Source of the DNA: Rhynchonema sp. JSB1_4 | Lineage: Eukaryota > Nematoda > Chromadorea > Monhysterida > Xyalidae | Direction: 5' to 3' | NCBI GenBank assembly: GCA_030248065.1 | Contig: JASAMV010000684.1 | Location: forward strand, 62,001 to 126,000 | DNA: 64,000 nucleotides | Part shown: positions 21,812-33,245 of the stretch, in pieces | Position numbering within the stretch: the first letter of the stretch is position 1 | Layout: the number at the start of each line of letters is the position of its first letter | Position numbers and translations under genes: made by a program | The notes under the pieces: model-generated | What the model was told of the DNA's origin: nothing | What the model saw: the letters and a program-made list of their open reading frames with translations, nothing else | The model's database searches: none

Positions 21812-24800
21812 TTAGTAATAAACAACCCGCACCGGAAACAGTCGGTCGTGAATACCAGTGCGTTTCGGCTTGACGCCGTGGTCCTCGGACTTTGTGCGTC
21901 GCAGCGTCTCCTTTCGAGGCGATTTGTCAGGTCGTGGACGACGTTCGGATTTAATCGGCGGAGATCTGTGATCGATAATTGATGATTTGGTAACTTTAAT
22001 AATAATTGATAATCAATTGATGTTCGAATTGATTGGTGTTCTGCGTGTCTGTATTCTGCCAAAAATTTTCGTGGTCGTTCAAATTTTTTGTGTGTTTTCA
22101 AAAGTGCCTGAACTTTGTCGGACTGAGTTTCAGGTTGCCTGTTCATAGATGGAATTTTCGAAACAGCGTAAACGTCAGTTGGATCTGGATGTAAAGGTTG
22201 GTGTAAGCTCGGCTCGGTCGGTGTAAAGCTCCGTATAAATGAAACGATGCCCGCTGTTAACGTAGAATGTTTCATGTTTCACTGACAGTGCTTTCGATCC
22301 AGCAACCTTTACACCCAACTGGCGTTTACATCGTTTTCGAACACACCACCCTTTGTGTGTATGGCAGCTGTGCTTCGTATTTCATAAATCATTCCAAACC
22401 CAAATATGTAAATTACAAAGAAAACTTCGAACCGTGATTTGTTTTTGTCCCTCTCCTTTCGGTCCCTCGGCTTTTTTGGTTTCTCCGTCCGCCACGGCTT
22501 GTCGTCGTTCTTTTTCTCTTTCTTTTCTTCTTTTCCTTTATCTTCTTTCTCCTCTTTTTTCTTTGTTCGACTACGACTGCGTTCGCGTCGTTTGCGCTGA
22601 AACACCATGATCATGATCGTCGTGTCTTTTGTAAAAACTTGGATTTTGATGCCGATCACCTAAATAACATCTCATAAAAAGCATAATTTCACACACGCAC
22701 GAAACTCATATTCCATATTCCAGTTTACATTCACAACTATATTTAATTGTGCCAAGCTCATGCCGTTTACCAAATTGTTGTAATCAAACTGAGAAGAATT
22801 CCACTAAAGCGCTACGTTTCGTCACTTTTAAACTTGTTTGTATTGTCCTGCTGAGGCGAATAAAAACCAACGAACGAACGGCAATCCCATGGCCTGACTC
22901 ACATCTGGTGACTTGTCCCCGGGTTTCTTTTTCTTATTATCATCGATGGTTACACGTTTCTCCGATCGCCTCGTTTTCGAGTGATGCTCCTTGTTTCTGG
23001 TTCGACTATGGTTTTTAATTGCTGGTTTCGGCGATTTATCGCTACTAAAAATGATCGGGAAGAAAAATTATCAAACAATGAATGAAGAGAGAAAATTTTC
23101 AAACACGCCACGCACCCGTGACCCCGTCCCTTGTTTCGGTCGACTCTCTCTCCTTTGTCCCTCTCCTTGCTGCGGTGATGGTGTCGATGATGATTGGATT
23201 CACCGTTCTGCAAAGTGCAATGTTGGCGCATGTCAGTCAATTGTGTCAGTCAAATAAAAGTCAATCGGTCCATTTTAGCTCAGTGACGTGCACCAGCTTA
23301 CTTTCGCGGGGGTGGCAGGCTTCAGATTAGAGCGTTGAAAAATTAACATAAATACAATTTCCGAAAAGACCCGCACTATGTTTTATAGCATGCGAAACAT
23401 TACTGAAAATGCGGGCATATGTAGATGGAATCGCTTTTGATGGATGGGCGCTTAAAGTATACTGTACATCGTACATGGCGTGTTCTGGTGTATGCGATTA
23501 CGGCGCAGAACCACCAGAGCAGGCATGGTGCGTCAGTGTATCAGGTATGGAATGGGTATGTGCAATGTGCGTTTGATTATTCTTTCCATTTGATTATGAA
23601 ATTTCTGAAAGTGCACACTGCACACACTCATGATGTTCGTGGACGAATCAACTTGGAAACCGGCTGGCTGTTTTTTAAATGACTTCAACAGAGTGGGCAA
23701 AGCATTATGACGCATGTTTCAGTGAGTATTATTTATGCGACTGTTCCAGGCACAGAAACGAGAGCTGGAGCCCAAGCCTAATCCGATAAACCTGTTAAAC
23801 CAGCTGGGCCTGAATCGCCCGGGCTAAAAAAACTGTGCCTGAAATGGTCGCATCTAAAATGCCGGGAATGAAGGTCGCGGAATATTCAGTGAAACATCAG
23901 CCATTTATTCAAAATCAGTCGATCCAATCCACAAACATCCTCCCACATCCACACCAGATACGCGGACGTACCATGGCCGCTTGTTTGGCCCGTACAAAAA
24001 CGGCGCCACGAAACGAAGCGTCGTTTGACAGCACCTGGTCGGAGTCCAGCGCTTTCACGCGCCCCTTGGTCTGGTCCGTGCACATGTAGCTGGAAAAGGT
24101 CGAGAATTTTTTTCGTACCTTTTGGGAAAGATCATTTTTTCTAATTTTATGATTTTTGGATGTCAAATTTCTTGAGAACTGACCTGCTGAGATGTTCCAA
24201 GTCATTGATGTCCCGGACACGATGTTTGCCTTTGGCCGTGGCCACGTCTCTGGCGCCGTAAGGCAGGTCCACCTGTAACATATGTATTTTTGAGGATCTT
24301 TTTCAAGCACCGCTGTGGTCGCGGTGACACTCATATGCTAGTCAGATGCTGCTAATATCAAACAGAGAGAAGCCATCATTGCACCAATTTTTCATTTTCC
24401 GCCAAAAAACCAATTGCTGACTCGTTTAAAGCTTATCCTGATCAGCGCATTTTGAGCGAACTTAGGTTAAATCCGGATAATCCGAAACCTGGGAATAATT
24501 TGCATGCAAAAATGCAAAACGTTCTGGGCTCCGGAACTATTTCCGGAAAAATATTTACATGCAAAAATAATGCGTTTTCCGGAACTATTTCCGGATTCCG
24601 ATTTACGGATTCAACCTGAGCCCACCTTTAGTGGTTATACTGATCACTGAATCACTGAAAACCTGAACGAAGGTTAGCCAGTCGCACGCAAACTCTAAGC
24701 CGACACACGCTTGGCACTTGTCGAGTCAGGCGGCAACCCATTTGAAAAGAGTTCTTCTAAGGACGCACTCAGACAAACGCGAAAAGCGAAAAGTTTTTCA

Positions 24801-25147
24801 GCGTAGTCATCATCCACAGCGCACGCCAAACAGCCTCTGAAACATTTTGTTTCAGCACCACTGTGGTTTAGGCCCGTGGTTTAGGAGTTGCTGTTGTGCT
24901 GAACTTTTCGCGTTTCGCATTTCGCGTTTGTCTGACTGTCTGAGTGCGGCCTAAATGCGTGTTGGTGCGCTCATGTACATACACATATGCATACCTTTTC
25001 ATTCAAATCGTCCAATAGTGCGTCAATCGTCCTGTAGCGCTTCTGATTGACGGGCACTTTGAGCGCCGGGGCTCCCGGATTTTTGGCGTTGTGAAAGTAG
25101 ACGATCTTGGTCGTTCGCGGCCTATCATCCTCAGGCACTTTTGTCAT
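21812..25147 (-). CDS. Doublecortin-domain protein with a basic RS/KE-rich tail
   Basis: Minus-strand exons: 25147-24995, 24272-24184, 24089-24035, an 18-bp microexon 23319-23302 (less sure), 23207-23116, 23044-22903, 22596-22433 and 21965-21812 (stop), all phase-consistent, about 288 residues. Residues 1-100 form a doublecortin fold signature: KIVYFHNAKNPGAPALKVPV, then RYRTIDALLDDLNEK, VDLPYGARDVATAKGKHRV, DINDLEHLS and SYMCTDQ. This matches the DCX order (strand, FDALLxDLT, LPxGVR, G..I..LDEL, YVCSS). DCX domains bind microtubules. The rest is charged: HHRHHHRSKERDKGERVDRN, KKKKPGDKSPD, RKRRERSRSRTKKKEEKEDK. There is no kinase domain, unlike DCLK/ZYG-8. The last exon ends VRVVYY-stop but contains a possible donor at 21875 leading to the RS exons further down. 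Confidence 0.8.
22150..22352. mobile_element. Short foldback element, GTGTAAAGG phrase family
   Basis: GGAATTTTCGAAACAGCGTAAACG and the complement ending CGAACACACCACCC enclose GTGTAAAGG and AAGCTCGG units. The centre contains AATGTTTCATGTTTCACTG. Relative of 2535-3312 and 44446-44670. It lies in the last intron of the doublecortin gene. Confidence 0.75.
24455..24622. mobile_element. Short element, phrase TTCCGGAAATA
   Basis: Starts GCGAACTTAGGTTAAATCCGG and ends CGGATTCAACCTGAGC; it holds repeated TTCCGGAA and two copies of TTTGCATGCAAAAAT/ACATGCAAAAATAATGCG. A close copy, lacking its right end, is nested at 2622-2765. It lies in the first intron of the doublecortin gene. Confidence 0.7.
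24757..24955. repeat. Palindrome with TGAAACAT at the centre
   Basis: GACGCACTCAGACAAACGCG and AAAAGCGAAAAGTTTTTCAGC pair with GCTGAACTTTTCGCG-type sequence and GACTGTCTGAGTGCGGCC. The loop region near 24838 reads CTGAAACATTTTGTTTCAG, itself palindromic. It lies in the first intron of the doublecortin gene. Confidence 0.75.
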
Positions 25148-28100
25148 TTTAGATTTTAGCCTAGGTGAAATTATTTCCTTTTTAGAATGTTTCTGAAGAG
25201 TAATCGTGAAAAGTGGCCATAAATCAATATTCAGGTCATGATTGAGGTTTTGGCTCATTCAACGGTACAGGGTTTCATTTCATTATGAGCCATTTTGACA
25301 GTAATTTCTCTGAATTTCAACTACGTGCAATGTCAATCAGCTGGCTAAAAGAAAGCATGCATTGTTTAGAGATTGACACCGAGATAAAGCAAACTTATGT
25401 ACATGCGGCAATCATATACCGGCGATACAAAACAACGCCAACTGTATTGCGTAATAGCAGCCGAAAACCAGCCGCAAGTACACACATGATTTTAGCCATG
25501 TATGGTCGACCAGTCCAGTGATGCATGCGCGCCCCAGTTTGGTTGCTATCAACAGTGGGTGCATGACGAACACAGGGGTGCTCATCTGCCCGCATGACTT
25601 TGTCGCTTCGCCCTTAGTAACCACGTCGATATGCTTGTTTTTGTGCATGTGTGAAACTTTTGCACCATGAATGTATACATACATAGTTCGGGTGCCTATA
25701 TGTATACACGGTTCTGTGGCTCAGAGTCCAAAATGCAGACCTTCGATAACTGCTTGGTGACAAAAAGTTATTCTGCCTGGCTCGTGTCATGCATTGGTTC
25801 TGGATTGTGCCAGGGGTTGATAAGCGATCATTATGCCACATGTTTGTGCGGACTGTGCAGGCACAAAGCAAGCGAGTGTGGCATTGTATGGCTCGCCCGT
25901 GGTGATTTCGTTCATTGGCCTAGATGTTTCATTGGCCTAGGTATAGCGCCCGGCCACGCAGGTGTTCATGAGGGGATTGTCCTTTATCTTCGTATGGATA
26001 TGTTGTCCAAACGGTTTAGAAAACCACTGCACACGGGCACGTAAGTTTATCCAGGCACATTTGAACGGATGAAGAATCAAGGTAAAAGCTCAACCGTCAC
26101 CCACACACCATCATCTACATATACTACTAAAACAGGAAGACGTATGTATGTCTGTGTGTGGCCCCTCCCTCGGAAGGGCGGACGGGTCAATTTTCACGGG
26201 TAGCATTGGGTATGCTAACGGGACTTCGGGGGGGGGGGCACGGCACGGGCGCGGCGCTGTAGCCGGGCCGTAGTCACGGGTCCCGTCTAGTCATAATTCA
26301 GTGATTCAAAAATACCGACCACTGCACGAGGCCTGATTTGCATAGTGCCCTTCACGTTTCAAGCCCGAAGTTTCTCTCCACTGTGTTTTTTTAGTTCATG
26401 TGTTTCTGTAATTTCCTATACAAGCTTTCCAAGCCTTAGCCCGTCAAAACTACCCCCATACAGTGGTGCCGAAACTTATGTGAACGGAATAAAGCACCAA
26501 GATGAGACAACAAAAACTGTAACACTTGCTTATCTTCGCATACCGCCATGGGCAAGCTACAAAGACGATTGTGAGAAACCTCAGCTATATTCGTCATCAC
26601 AATAAATGGGCATTGTGTGATTGTCTTTTTGGGTGCCACACACACATTCTGTTCTCAGTTGCAAGAATTATCAAGGTTTCCTCTATCGGGACCCATATGA
26701 ATGAACACTGTATACGTTGGTGCAATCCAACTCACAAACTTGCGCAAGCTCGAAACTAATTACACGAATCGTAACTAATGGCAACCATTGTACAAGGCAA
26801 AAAGTATAAGTAACCATGCACAAAGCTGCGATTCACATCACGTGTGTATGATAATAATGGCCGTTTCCTCCATGATTATCAGGCACAGGCAAGAGTTAGA
26901 GCAAGAGGCATGCGACAATGTGTACCGATTAATTCTGCGGCATGGCCAACAAAGAAAAACAAGAGCCACTGCAAGTACGGAGAGTTCAAGGAGAATTTGG
27001 ATAAACGCGTCGCCTGATTCGCAAAGGGCATGCCACCAAACTGTACTCGGTCACGTGACTTCAGCCGGCAGCCACTCAGCAATCAAGATCAAAGCGATTT
27101 GCAAAATCCTAACCTGTGACTTCGGACAGCTCTGTGCTTACATGGGTGCGCTTTACGGATCAGGCAACGCGCGCTTAAAAATTCTCGTGAGAGAATGACC
27201 AAAGTTGTGTCTGCGTATACATACATACCTTACATACATACATACATGTAGCTTGAGGCTTGGTGGTACCCATGCCCTCAGGCGACTGCAAAAGACCGCC
27301 TTTGTGATTAGCTCTTCATATGCGTCGTACCTGGCTCAATCTTTTGTGATAAACACTTTTGCATCAATCGATCGAAAGGTCGGTTCGGTACTCTTTTTCA
27401 TGTGACGAACCGAACTATGGAACTGAAGCCGAATGGCGTTTCTTTGCGGACAACGCTTCTAATGAAATAAAAGAGTCCCATGATTAAGCTTCGAGCGACG
27501 ACCACGGTTACCGTAATCTTTTTTAGCTGTAAGCTTTCTGAAATCTAACGACATCAGGCACAGGGAGTGATTTGATTATGTAGGCCGGGAAAGTTGTTTC
27601 TCTAGGTCTGTTTTCAGCTCACTTTCGTCTCGTTATCCCTGGTCATATTGTATATGTTTTTATCACCTTGTAGATGCCTTATTTTTGCACAACGTTTGGG
27701 GAATGCAGCGTCTGAGATTCAACACTGCTGATAGCGTCAGAAGGGCTTGATTCAATTTTCACGACCGAGACCTTGATATGGCGGTAGCTTGATCGGTCGA
27801 TCGCAAACTAGACTGTTGAAACATCAACTAACCTGCCTGCGCGCGCACTGGCTGTGCGTGCAGTGCGTGATGTTTGCCTGACCGGTTAATGTTTTGTAAC
27901 AGGGCGCAATGTGTTTGTTAATGAATAACCTAACATTTCGGGTCACTAAGCGTTGGCGAGATGTGCTTCGCACACAGTGAACGCTGTCTATAATGAACCT
28001 CATTGAGACTGAATCGATATCATAATCGCGAAAGACTATATAATCTCCGGCCGCCCCATTTTTTTAACGTATACATATGCGTACCTCTGTAGTGAATGAA

Positions 28101-28196
28101 AGTATATTCACTTCGCTTGGCGCCCGATCGAGTCAGCTAGAGGGCAGACTTGTAAATGAAAGCCTAAGTACATTGCAGACTCGCAAAATACTGATC
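25148..28196. other. Intergenic interval between divergent genes
   Basis: No exon could be supported between the doublecortin start (minus) and the LAPTM-like gene (plus). Contents are a Helitron-like end (26112-26291), a relic related to the 20.7 kb palindrome (27048-27175), and short TACA/TATG microsatellites (25670-25690, 27218-27246). A small inverted repeat GAAACATCA...TGATGTTTG lies at 27818-27880. Short open frames such as 25667-26044 and 26788-27198 have no recognisable domains and no coherent splice partners. Confidence 0.5.
26112..26291 (+). mobile_element. Helitron-like non-autonomous end
   Basis: Begins around TCTACATATACTACTAAAAC, contains GGAAGGGCGGACGGGTCAAT, a G run, and a GC-rich hairpin with CGGGCGCGGCGCTG. 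It ends CACGGGTCCCGTCTAG followed by T. A CTAG end behind a hairpin and a TC-type start with no inverted repeats fit Helitrons. The second copy is at 13085-13240 in reverse. Confidence 0.55.
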
Positions 28197-31100
28197 ATGA
28201 CCTGGAATACCAAGCCTGACAAACCAGCGGCGGAGTCACAGGTCGAGAATGAGACAGGGTCGGTGGAGGGAGGTCCCAATTCGGAGCCTAATAATTGCCT
28301 ACCGCCGAACGAACAATCGTCGGTTGGATTGGAAGATCCGGAGGATTTCCCACGTCAACCGGTTAGATTTAGGCATCAGATTTAGACATGGTTTAGGCCT
28401 AGAATTAGGCACTGACAGGTCAGTTTGGTTGCTGCGTGCGGTTATTATAATGGTGCGCAGTTGACGGCAAGTTCTATCTGGTGCATTCTGACGATGACCT
28501 GGTTCACCGTCCGTCATTGAAAACACGAAATGCGAAACCAAAAATCATATGCTGTACATACATATACAGAACCAGCTGCAATTCTAGGCGATCCTGAGGC
28601 GGCGCAGGCTCAGCCTGTAGGCGCCTGCAGGCTGGCTGCACTGTTAAGAATAGAAACCAGCGGAGCCTGCAGGTGCCTGCATTCTCCCTGCACTGTTAAG
28701 AATAGAAACCAGCGGAGCCTGCAGGCGCCTGCAGGCTGGCTGCACTATTAAGAATAGAAACCAGCGGAGCCTGCAGGCGCCGGCAGGCGGGCGGCGCTCG
28801 TACGAAGAGAAACCCGCGGAGCCTGCCGGCGCCTGCAGGCTGGCTGCACTGTTAAGAATAGAAACCAGCGGAGCCTGCAGGCGCCTGCAGGCTGGCTGCA
28901 CTGTTAAGAATAGAAACCAGCGGAGCCTGCAGGCGCCTGCAGGCTGAGCCTGCGCCGCCTCAGGAGCGCCTAGAATTGCAGCTGGTACTGTACATTGTGC
29001 GCAGAAGCATTGGTACTTATCGGTCGGGGTCCTGAAACAAAATGTTTCCAATATGCAGACCGTCGTCGGCAACTTTGTGACCGCGAACGATTTCGATGAA
29101 GAAGACGAAAAATGGCAAACGTTGTGCTGCTTGCACGTGAAATCATTCACGCAGATCTATGCTTGGGTGATGGTGGGTTAGATGCTTTGCAGGATAAACG
29201 CCCTGATTTTGAAGGGAACATCATCAGTGCGAATTCACCAGATGGACGTACATATAGGTGACCATAGAACACACATGGTCACTTGATCCTGGTCATGTGA
29301 AAGTTGTCCATTGACGAAGATTTACGGAACTTTATGAGTGCACGAAACAAGCTTGTGCACGTGTTTCTGAGTGTACGTGGCCATCTGGTGCATTCGCACT
29401 GACGATAACCTGAGGCACCGCCCTGAAAACGCGCTATGTGCAACCAAACACACTCGGCACGATTTATACTGCCACCATTATTTTCGACCAGCTTAGATTT
29501 ATATTTCATTTTGTTAACTTCGTAAGAGCTGCCAATAGAAACATCTAATGTCTCTGGGAACCTGTTCAACACACGTGTAAACCCCTAATAATCACAAGCT
29601 ACATTTCGACCATAATTTGACCATGCGCGAGAGGTGGTTATGATGTTCCAACCATTATGTATAGTCCAGCCACCAGCTCATGAGACGCCTGCTACGATTC
29701 CACGTGTTCCGAAACATGGAAAGAGAAATTGGGCCCGTTTATACATTGTCGATTTCTCTATTGTCTTCGAAAAGTTTCGAAACACGTGCAACCGTAACAG
29801 GCGTCTCATGAGCTGATGCGTGGACTATACCGTTCCATCGGTGTCAATAGTGACCCCAGCGGTTCTGATGCGGTTCCGTTAAAGTGGTGATGTTTGCCCC
29901 ATTCCAGTTGGCAGTGTTGATATTCACCCTTGTGCTGATGGCTCAGTGGGTACACTGTGCTGGTTACGATCGATACAAGAGGCACGAACAGGAACGCTAC
30001 CACCACAAAAACCGCAACTACAAGCACGATAAGGTGGTTTTTCAAATTCATTAGATCGTTGGCGTGCCAATTACAAATTAATTAAATTACAAATTAATTT
30101 AAGTACAAATTCAAGACAGTACAAAATTAAAAGTTAATTAAAAGTTAATTAAATTAAAATTAATTTTGTCAAAAGCCAGCACAAAACTTCGTTCGTACAC
30201 GTGGAACAGCTTTGCGTGTAGAATTTGAAGGGGATCTTCCGTGTTATAGTCATTCAAATACAAAATTAGCCTCACATAAAGTGCCCAATTTGTGTAATTT
30301 TACGTATAACTGATTGAAAATTTTTATTCAGTACCGTGCGAGAGCTGAGAACCGCAAACTTGAGAAAGCCGAAATCACTGTGATCGAGGTGGGGCCGCCA
30401 ATCAGAGATTCGCATTTTTTACCTGAACACTTTCTATTATTTTTGTGTTAAAATATTATCTCAAGGTTTGATGCTCTTGTTCGCAGGAATATGATTCGGA
30501 GGGAAATTTAATCAAGGTCACCAACAGTACGCAGTACACCTGGGCAGAGGATGTGGCCGAGTACAATCCGTATCAGGTGATTCAATTGTGTCTTTGATCA
30601 TTATTCGGTGTTTTATACTGTCCTATTGCCTTTGTATTCAAACAGCATCCCTCAGAGTTAATAGAAACCCCTGTACGAGCTCCGAACTTTTGTCAATCGC
30701 AAAACCCGGTCCCAAAGCTGATCAAACTGGGCTTATTGTGCAACGGTTCAGTCCCGGGGCACAGGTTCAGGCCCGGCCCGGGGCCCATTCAGCCCCCCAC
30801 CGATCAGGCGAGGCTGGAGCCTAAGCAATAAACTGGGCTACCCTGTTTGACCTGTCACTCGCGTTCCCATATTCGAACCCTGCACCGCATTCAACAAAAT
30901 TGCGTCCGTATTTCTCAGTTGTCTGTGAAACATCAGCCAGCGAGCCAGATTGCAGGCGCCCTACGGTTACGGTCGGTCGCGTAACGCTGCGCGCGTGTCA
31001 CTGACGTTGTGCGCGATATTGGCTCTGTCTGTGATCCTGATGTTGCACGGGCTGGCAAGTGGCAAGAGTGGATTCCTGTTGCCCTACTTGTTGATACATG

Positions 31101-33245
31101 GACTGTGCTTGCTGCATTCGACGCTGGTCATATTGGTGGTGAGTGCTGAGCGTTTTGATACGTCATTGGACCATCTGGTGCATTTTGGGAAAGACGATGA
31201 CCTGGCGCACCGCCCAGTCTGTGGAAACAGCGCAAGTCGAAAGTATAAACGATGGTTCACGGCTTGTGGTGGATGTTCCGTATGCAATGTAATCAAATGA
31301 AAAGCGGTGCAGACGGTTCAATAAATATAGACGCCTTTCGCTGCTGAAATTTCACGAATACGGAAGGTTTTTGCACGGTGACCGATCAGTCTCGGACCGT
31401 GTGCCAACTATTAACACAACGACAGGGGTAGTTTTGGACTTGGCTTGGTGTGTCAGCTTTAGTGGGGCCATGGTTTTGACCCCAAGCTCTGCCTGCCAAG
31501 TGGCAGTCCATCCAAACGTCCAGTTGTCATATAGTCAGTGACTAAAAAGTTAGCCCCACATGGTAAAGTATTTCCTCCTTATGCGAGTCAAAGGAAGCCG
31601 TGTCAACGTTGTAAGCCAACTCCCAGCTGAGATCGAAATTCCACGAGTCCCCTTAAAAATGCAAAGAAAGAGAAATCACACGTGACATGCACGCTGCCAA
31701 CGTCACCAGAAGCCTGAAACATTGTTTCGTGTGCCGGCTTCTTACGTGGCATGTGACGTCCTGATTTCTCTTTCTTTGCATTTTCAAGGTGAATCGCACA
31801 ATTTCGACCTTAGCTAGGAGCAACTGGATCGCACGTTGAGTGGGTGTTTGGGCCAATATAATAAGGAAAGACTATAGTTTTCGTTGGCGACGACCCCACA
31901 ACCGCATGCCGAGATAACATCATTGAAACATCACCCTCGCATAGGTGATCTGCGTGTTCATATTCGGTCATGCATGGTTCATTCCGTGTGGTCTGATCAT
32001 CCGTCTGTTGTGCGAATTGGCCATCGATTTGTACGTATTCAATGTGATCTGTCGTACACGACGTTACATCGATGAGAAGAACAAGGCGATGCGATTGACA
32101 CGAAATGCGATGTGTTAGAGAGGGTGGCGGGCTTTGAAGTGCGATTTTAGTTTGTGCGTTGGCACAGCGAACACAGACTTTTTGGTGTAACATATGCTTA
32201 TATACGCCTTCTCTACTAATCATGAACACATAGCGTCAGGCAAACACCAATGGTGTCTTTGGAGTCATCAAGCACCTTCTGATTGCCATCCTTGTAAACA
32301 AACACTTATACCAATGATGAACGGGCTGTTCGACACCCACATTCACGGTGTCCCACTACCACTCGGTCTAAACCGAATATTCGTCATAACTGCTCACAAA
32401 TAAAGAGACTGGAGAGACTGGATGATGGAATGCAGATGGTATTTTCATCAGAATATTATTATGCACAGTAGACATCGGGCTTAATACTGTCATCAACTCA
32501 AATCATCAACCCATCTCCTCAACGCCCACGTATAATTTCTTGCGCTCATTTAGAGCTGCTTGAGTTGACAACTGTACCATTTAGCCCAAATACTGTGTTG
32601 TTGCAGCGCAGACACGCAGCAGCCCGATCTATCTGATGGGTCACGCTGGCGGATACCGTGTGCATGTAATCAACACGTATCCATCATTCAGTCCTGCTGC
32701 ACCCATGCCGCAAGAGGTTGGTGATGTTTCACAGGTGCTATGAAACTGTGTGATGATCGGATCAGACCTGCCGTATAATGGTCAAACATGGCTTTTTTTG
32801 AATCGAAATTATTTCAAAAATTTACATGACGTATCGGCAGCTTCGACCGGCATTAATCTTAATGTTAGCGCTGGTGTTCAATAAGGCATTACTACATCTC
32901 AACGAGCGGAGACAATCACGTCATCTAAGTAGCCGGTTTGATTACTTGCGTAGCGCTGCGGTTTGCACACCAGCAGTGCTGACACAGTTCCGTGTTCCAC
33001 TGCAGAATCTCGCGGAAATTTTCCACCAACAATATGTATCTGGTTACCCTATGTATCTTCTCCCTGCCCCCCTCCCATTTCAGCAAAGCCCACCCCCGGC
33101 CTATGCCCCGCCACACCAAGCGTCAGCGGGAGCCAGTGCGCCGAACGCAGACGCGGGAGCCAGTGCACAAAGTAGTGCACCACCGGCGTATCCGACACTG
33201 AATAGTGACGAAGCGGAGAATCAAGACAATCGGCAGAAATATTAG
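28197..33245 (+). CDS. LAPTM4-like four-helix endolysosomal protein with PPAY motifs
   Basis: Nine phase-consistent exons: 28197-28361, 29059-29172, 29908-30033, 30332-30388, 30487-30576, 30956-31138, 31945-32113, 32607-32716 and 33084-33245, about 391 residues. The order is an acidic N-terminal region; CCLHVKSFTQIYAWVM running into helix 1 (LAVLIFTLVLMAQWV); a hydrophilic loop of about 90 residues; helices at VSLTLCAILALSVILMLHGL, LLIHGLCLLHSTLVILVVIC and IPCGLIIRLLCELAIDLYVF; then CRTRRYIDEKN and a proline/alanine-rich tail with PPPAY and APPAY. LAPTM4/5 proteins have a CC-H start, four helices, a CxRYI element and PPxY motifs that recruit Nedd4-type ubiquitin ligases for lysosomal sorting; this role is inferred. 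A candidate trans-splice AG lies 20 bp before the ATG. The loop between helices 1 and 2 is longer than in vertebrate LAPTM4. An ATG at 28077 is in frame but less likely. Confidence 0.82.
28569..28990. repeat. Minisatellite inside an inverted-repeat frame
   Basis: Ends CAGCTGCAATTCTAGGCG and its complement, then CCTGAGGCGGCGCAGGCTCAG on each side. Between them are about six copies of a 50-52 bp unit containing GGCTGGCTGCACTGTTAAGA and AATAGAAACCAGCGGAGCCTG, with one diverged GC-rich unit at 28785-28830. The unit itself contains the palindromic CCTGCAGGCGCCTGCAGG. It lies in intron 1 of the LAPTM-like gene. Confidence 0.9.
29660..29829. repeat. Palindrome of 170 bp
   Basis: TATAGTCCA...CAGCTCATGAGACGCCTG pairs with CAGGCGTCTCATGAGCTG...TGGACTATA; the inner arms carry CCACGTGTT/AACACGTG and AGAGAAAT. 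It lies in intron 2 of the LAPTM-like gene, 78 bp before the third exon. No second copy was seen. Confidence 0.8.
31640..31876. repeat. Palindrome plus tail shared with the 13-kb inverted repeat
   Basis: AAAATGCAAAGAAAGAGAAATC and its complement flank CTGAAACATTGTTTCG. The sequence continues through GGTGAATCGCACAATTTCGA and CCAATATAATAAGGAAAGAC, which are complementary to 13230-13460. It lies in intron 6 of the LAPTM-like gene, just before exon 7. Confidence 0.75.

Noticed and set aside
28569..28990. Regular repeats resembling a CRISPR array
   Set aside because: The units are contiguous with no unique spacers, and the sequence is clearly eukaryotic.
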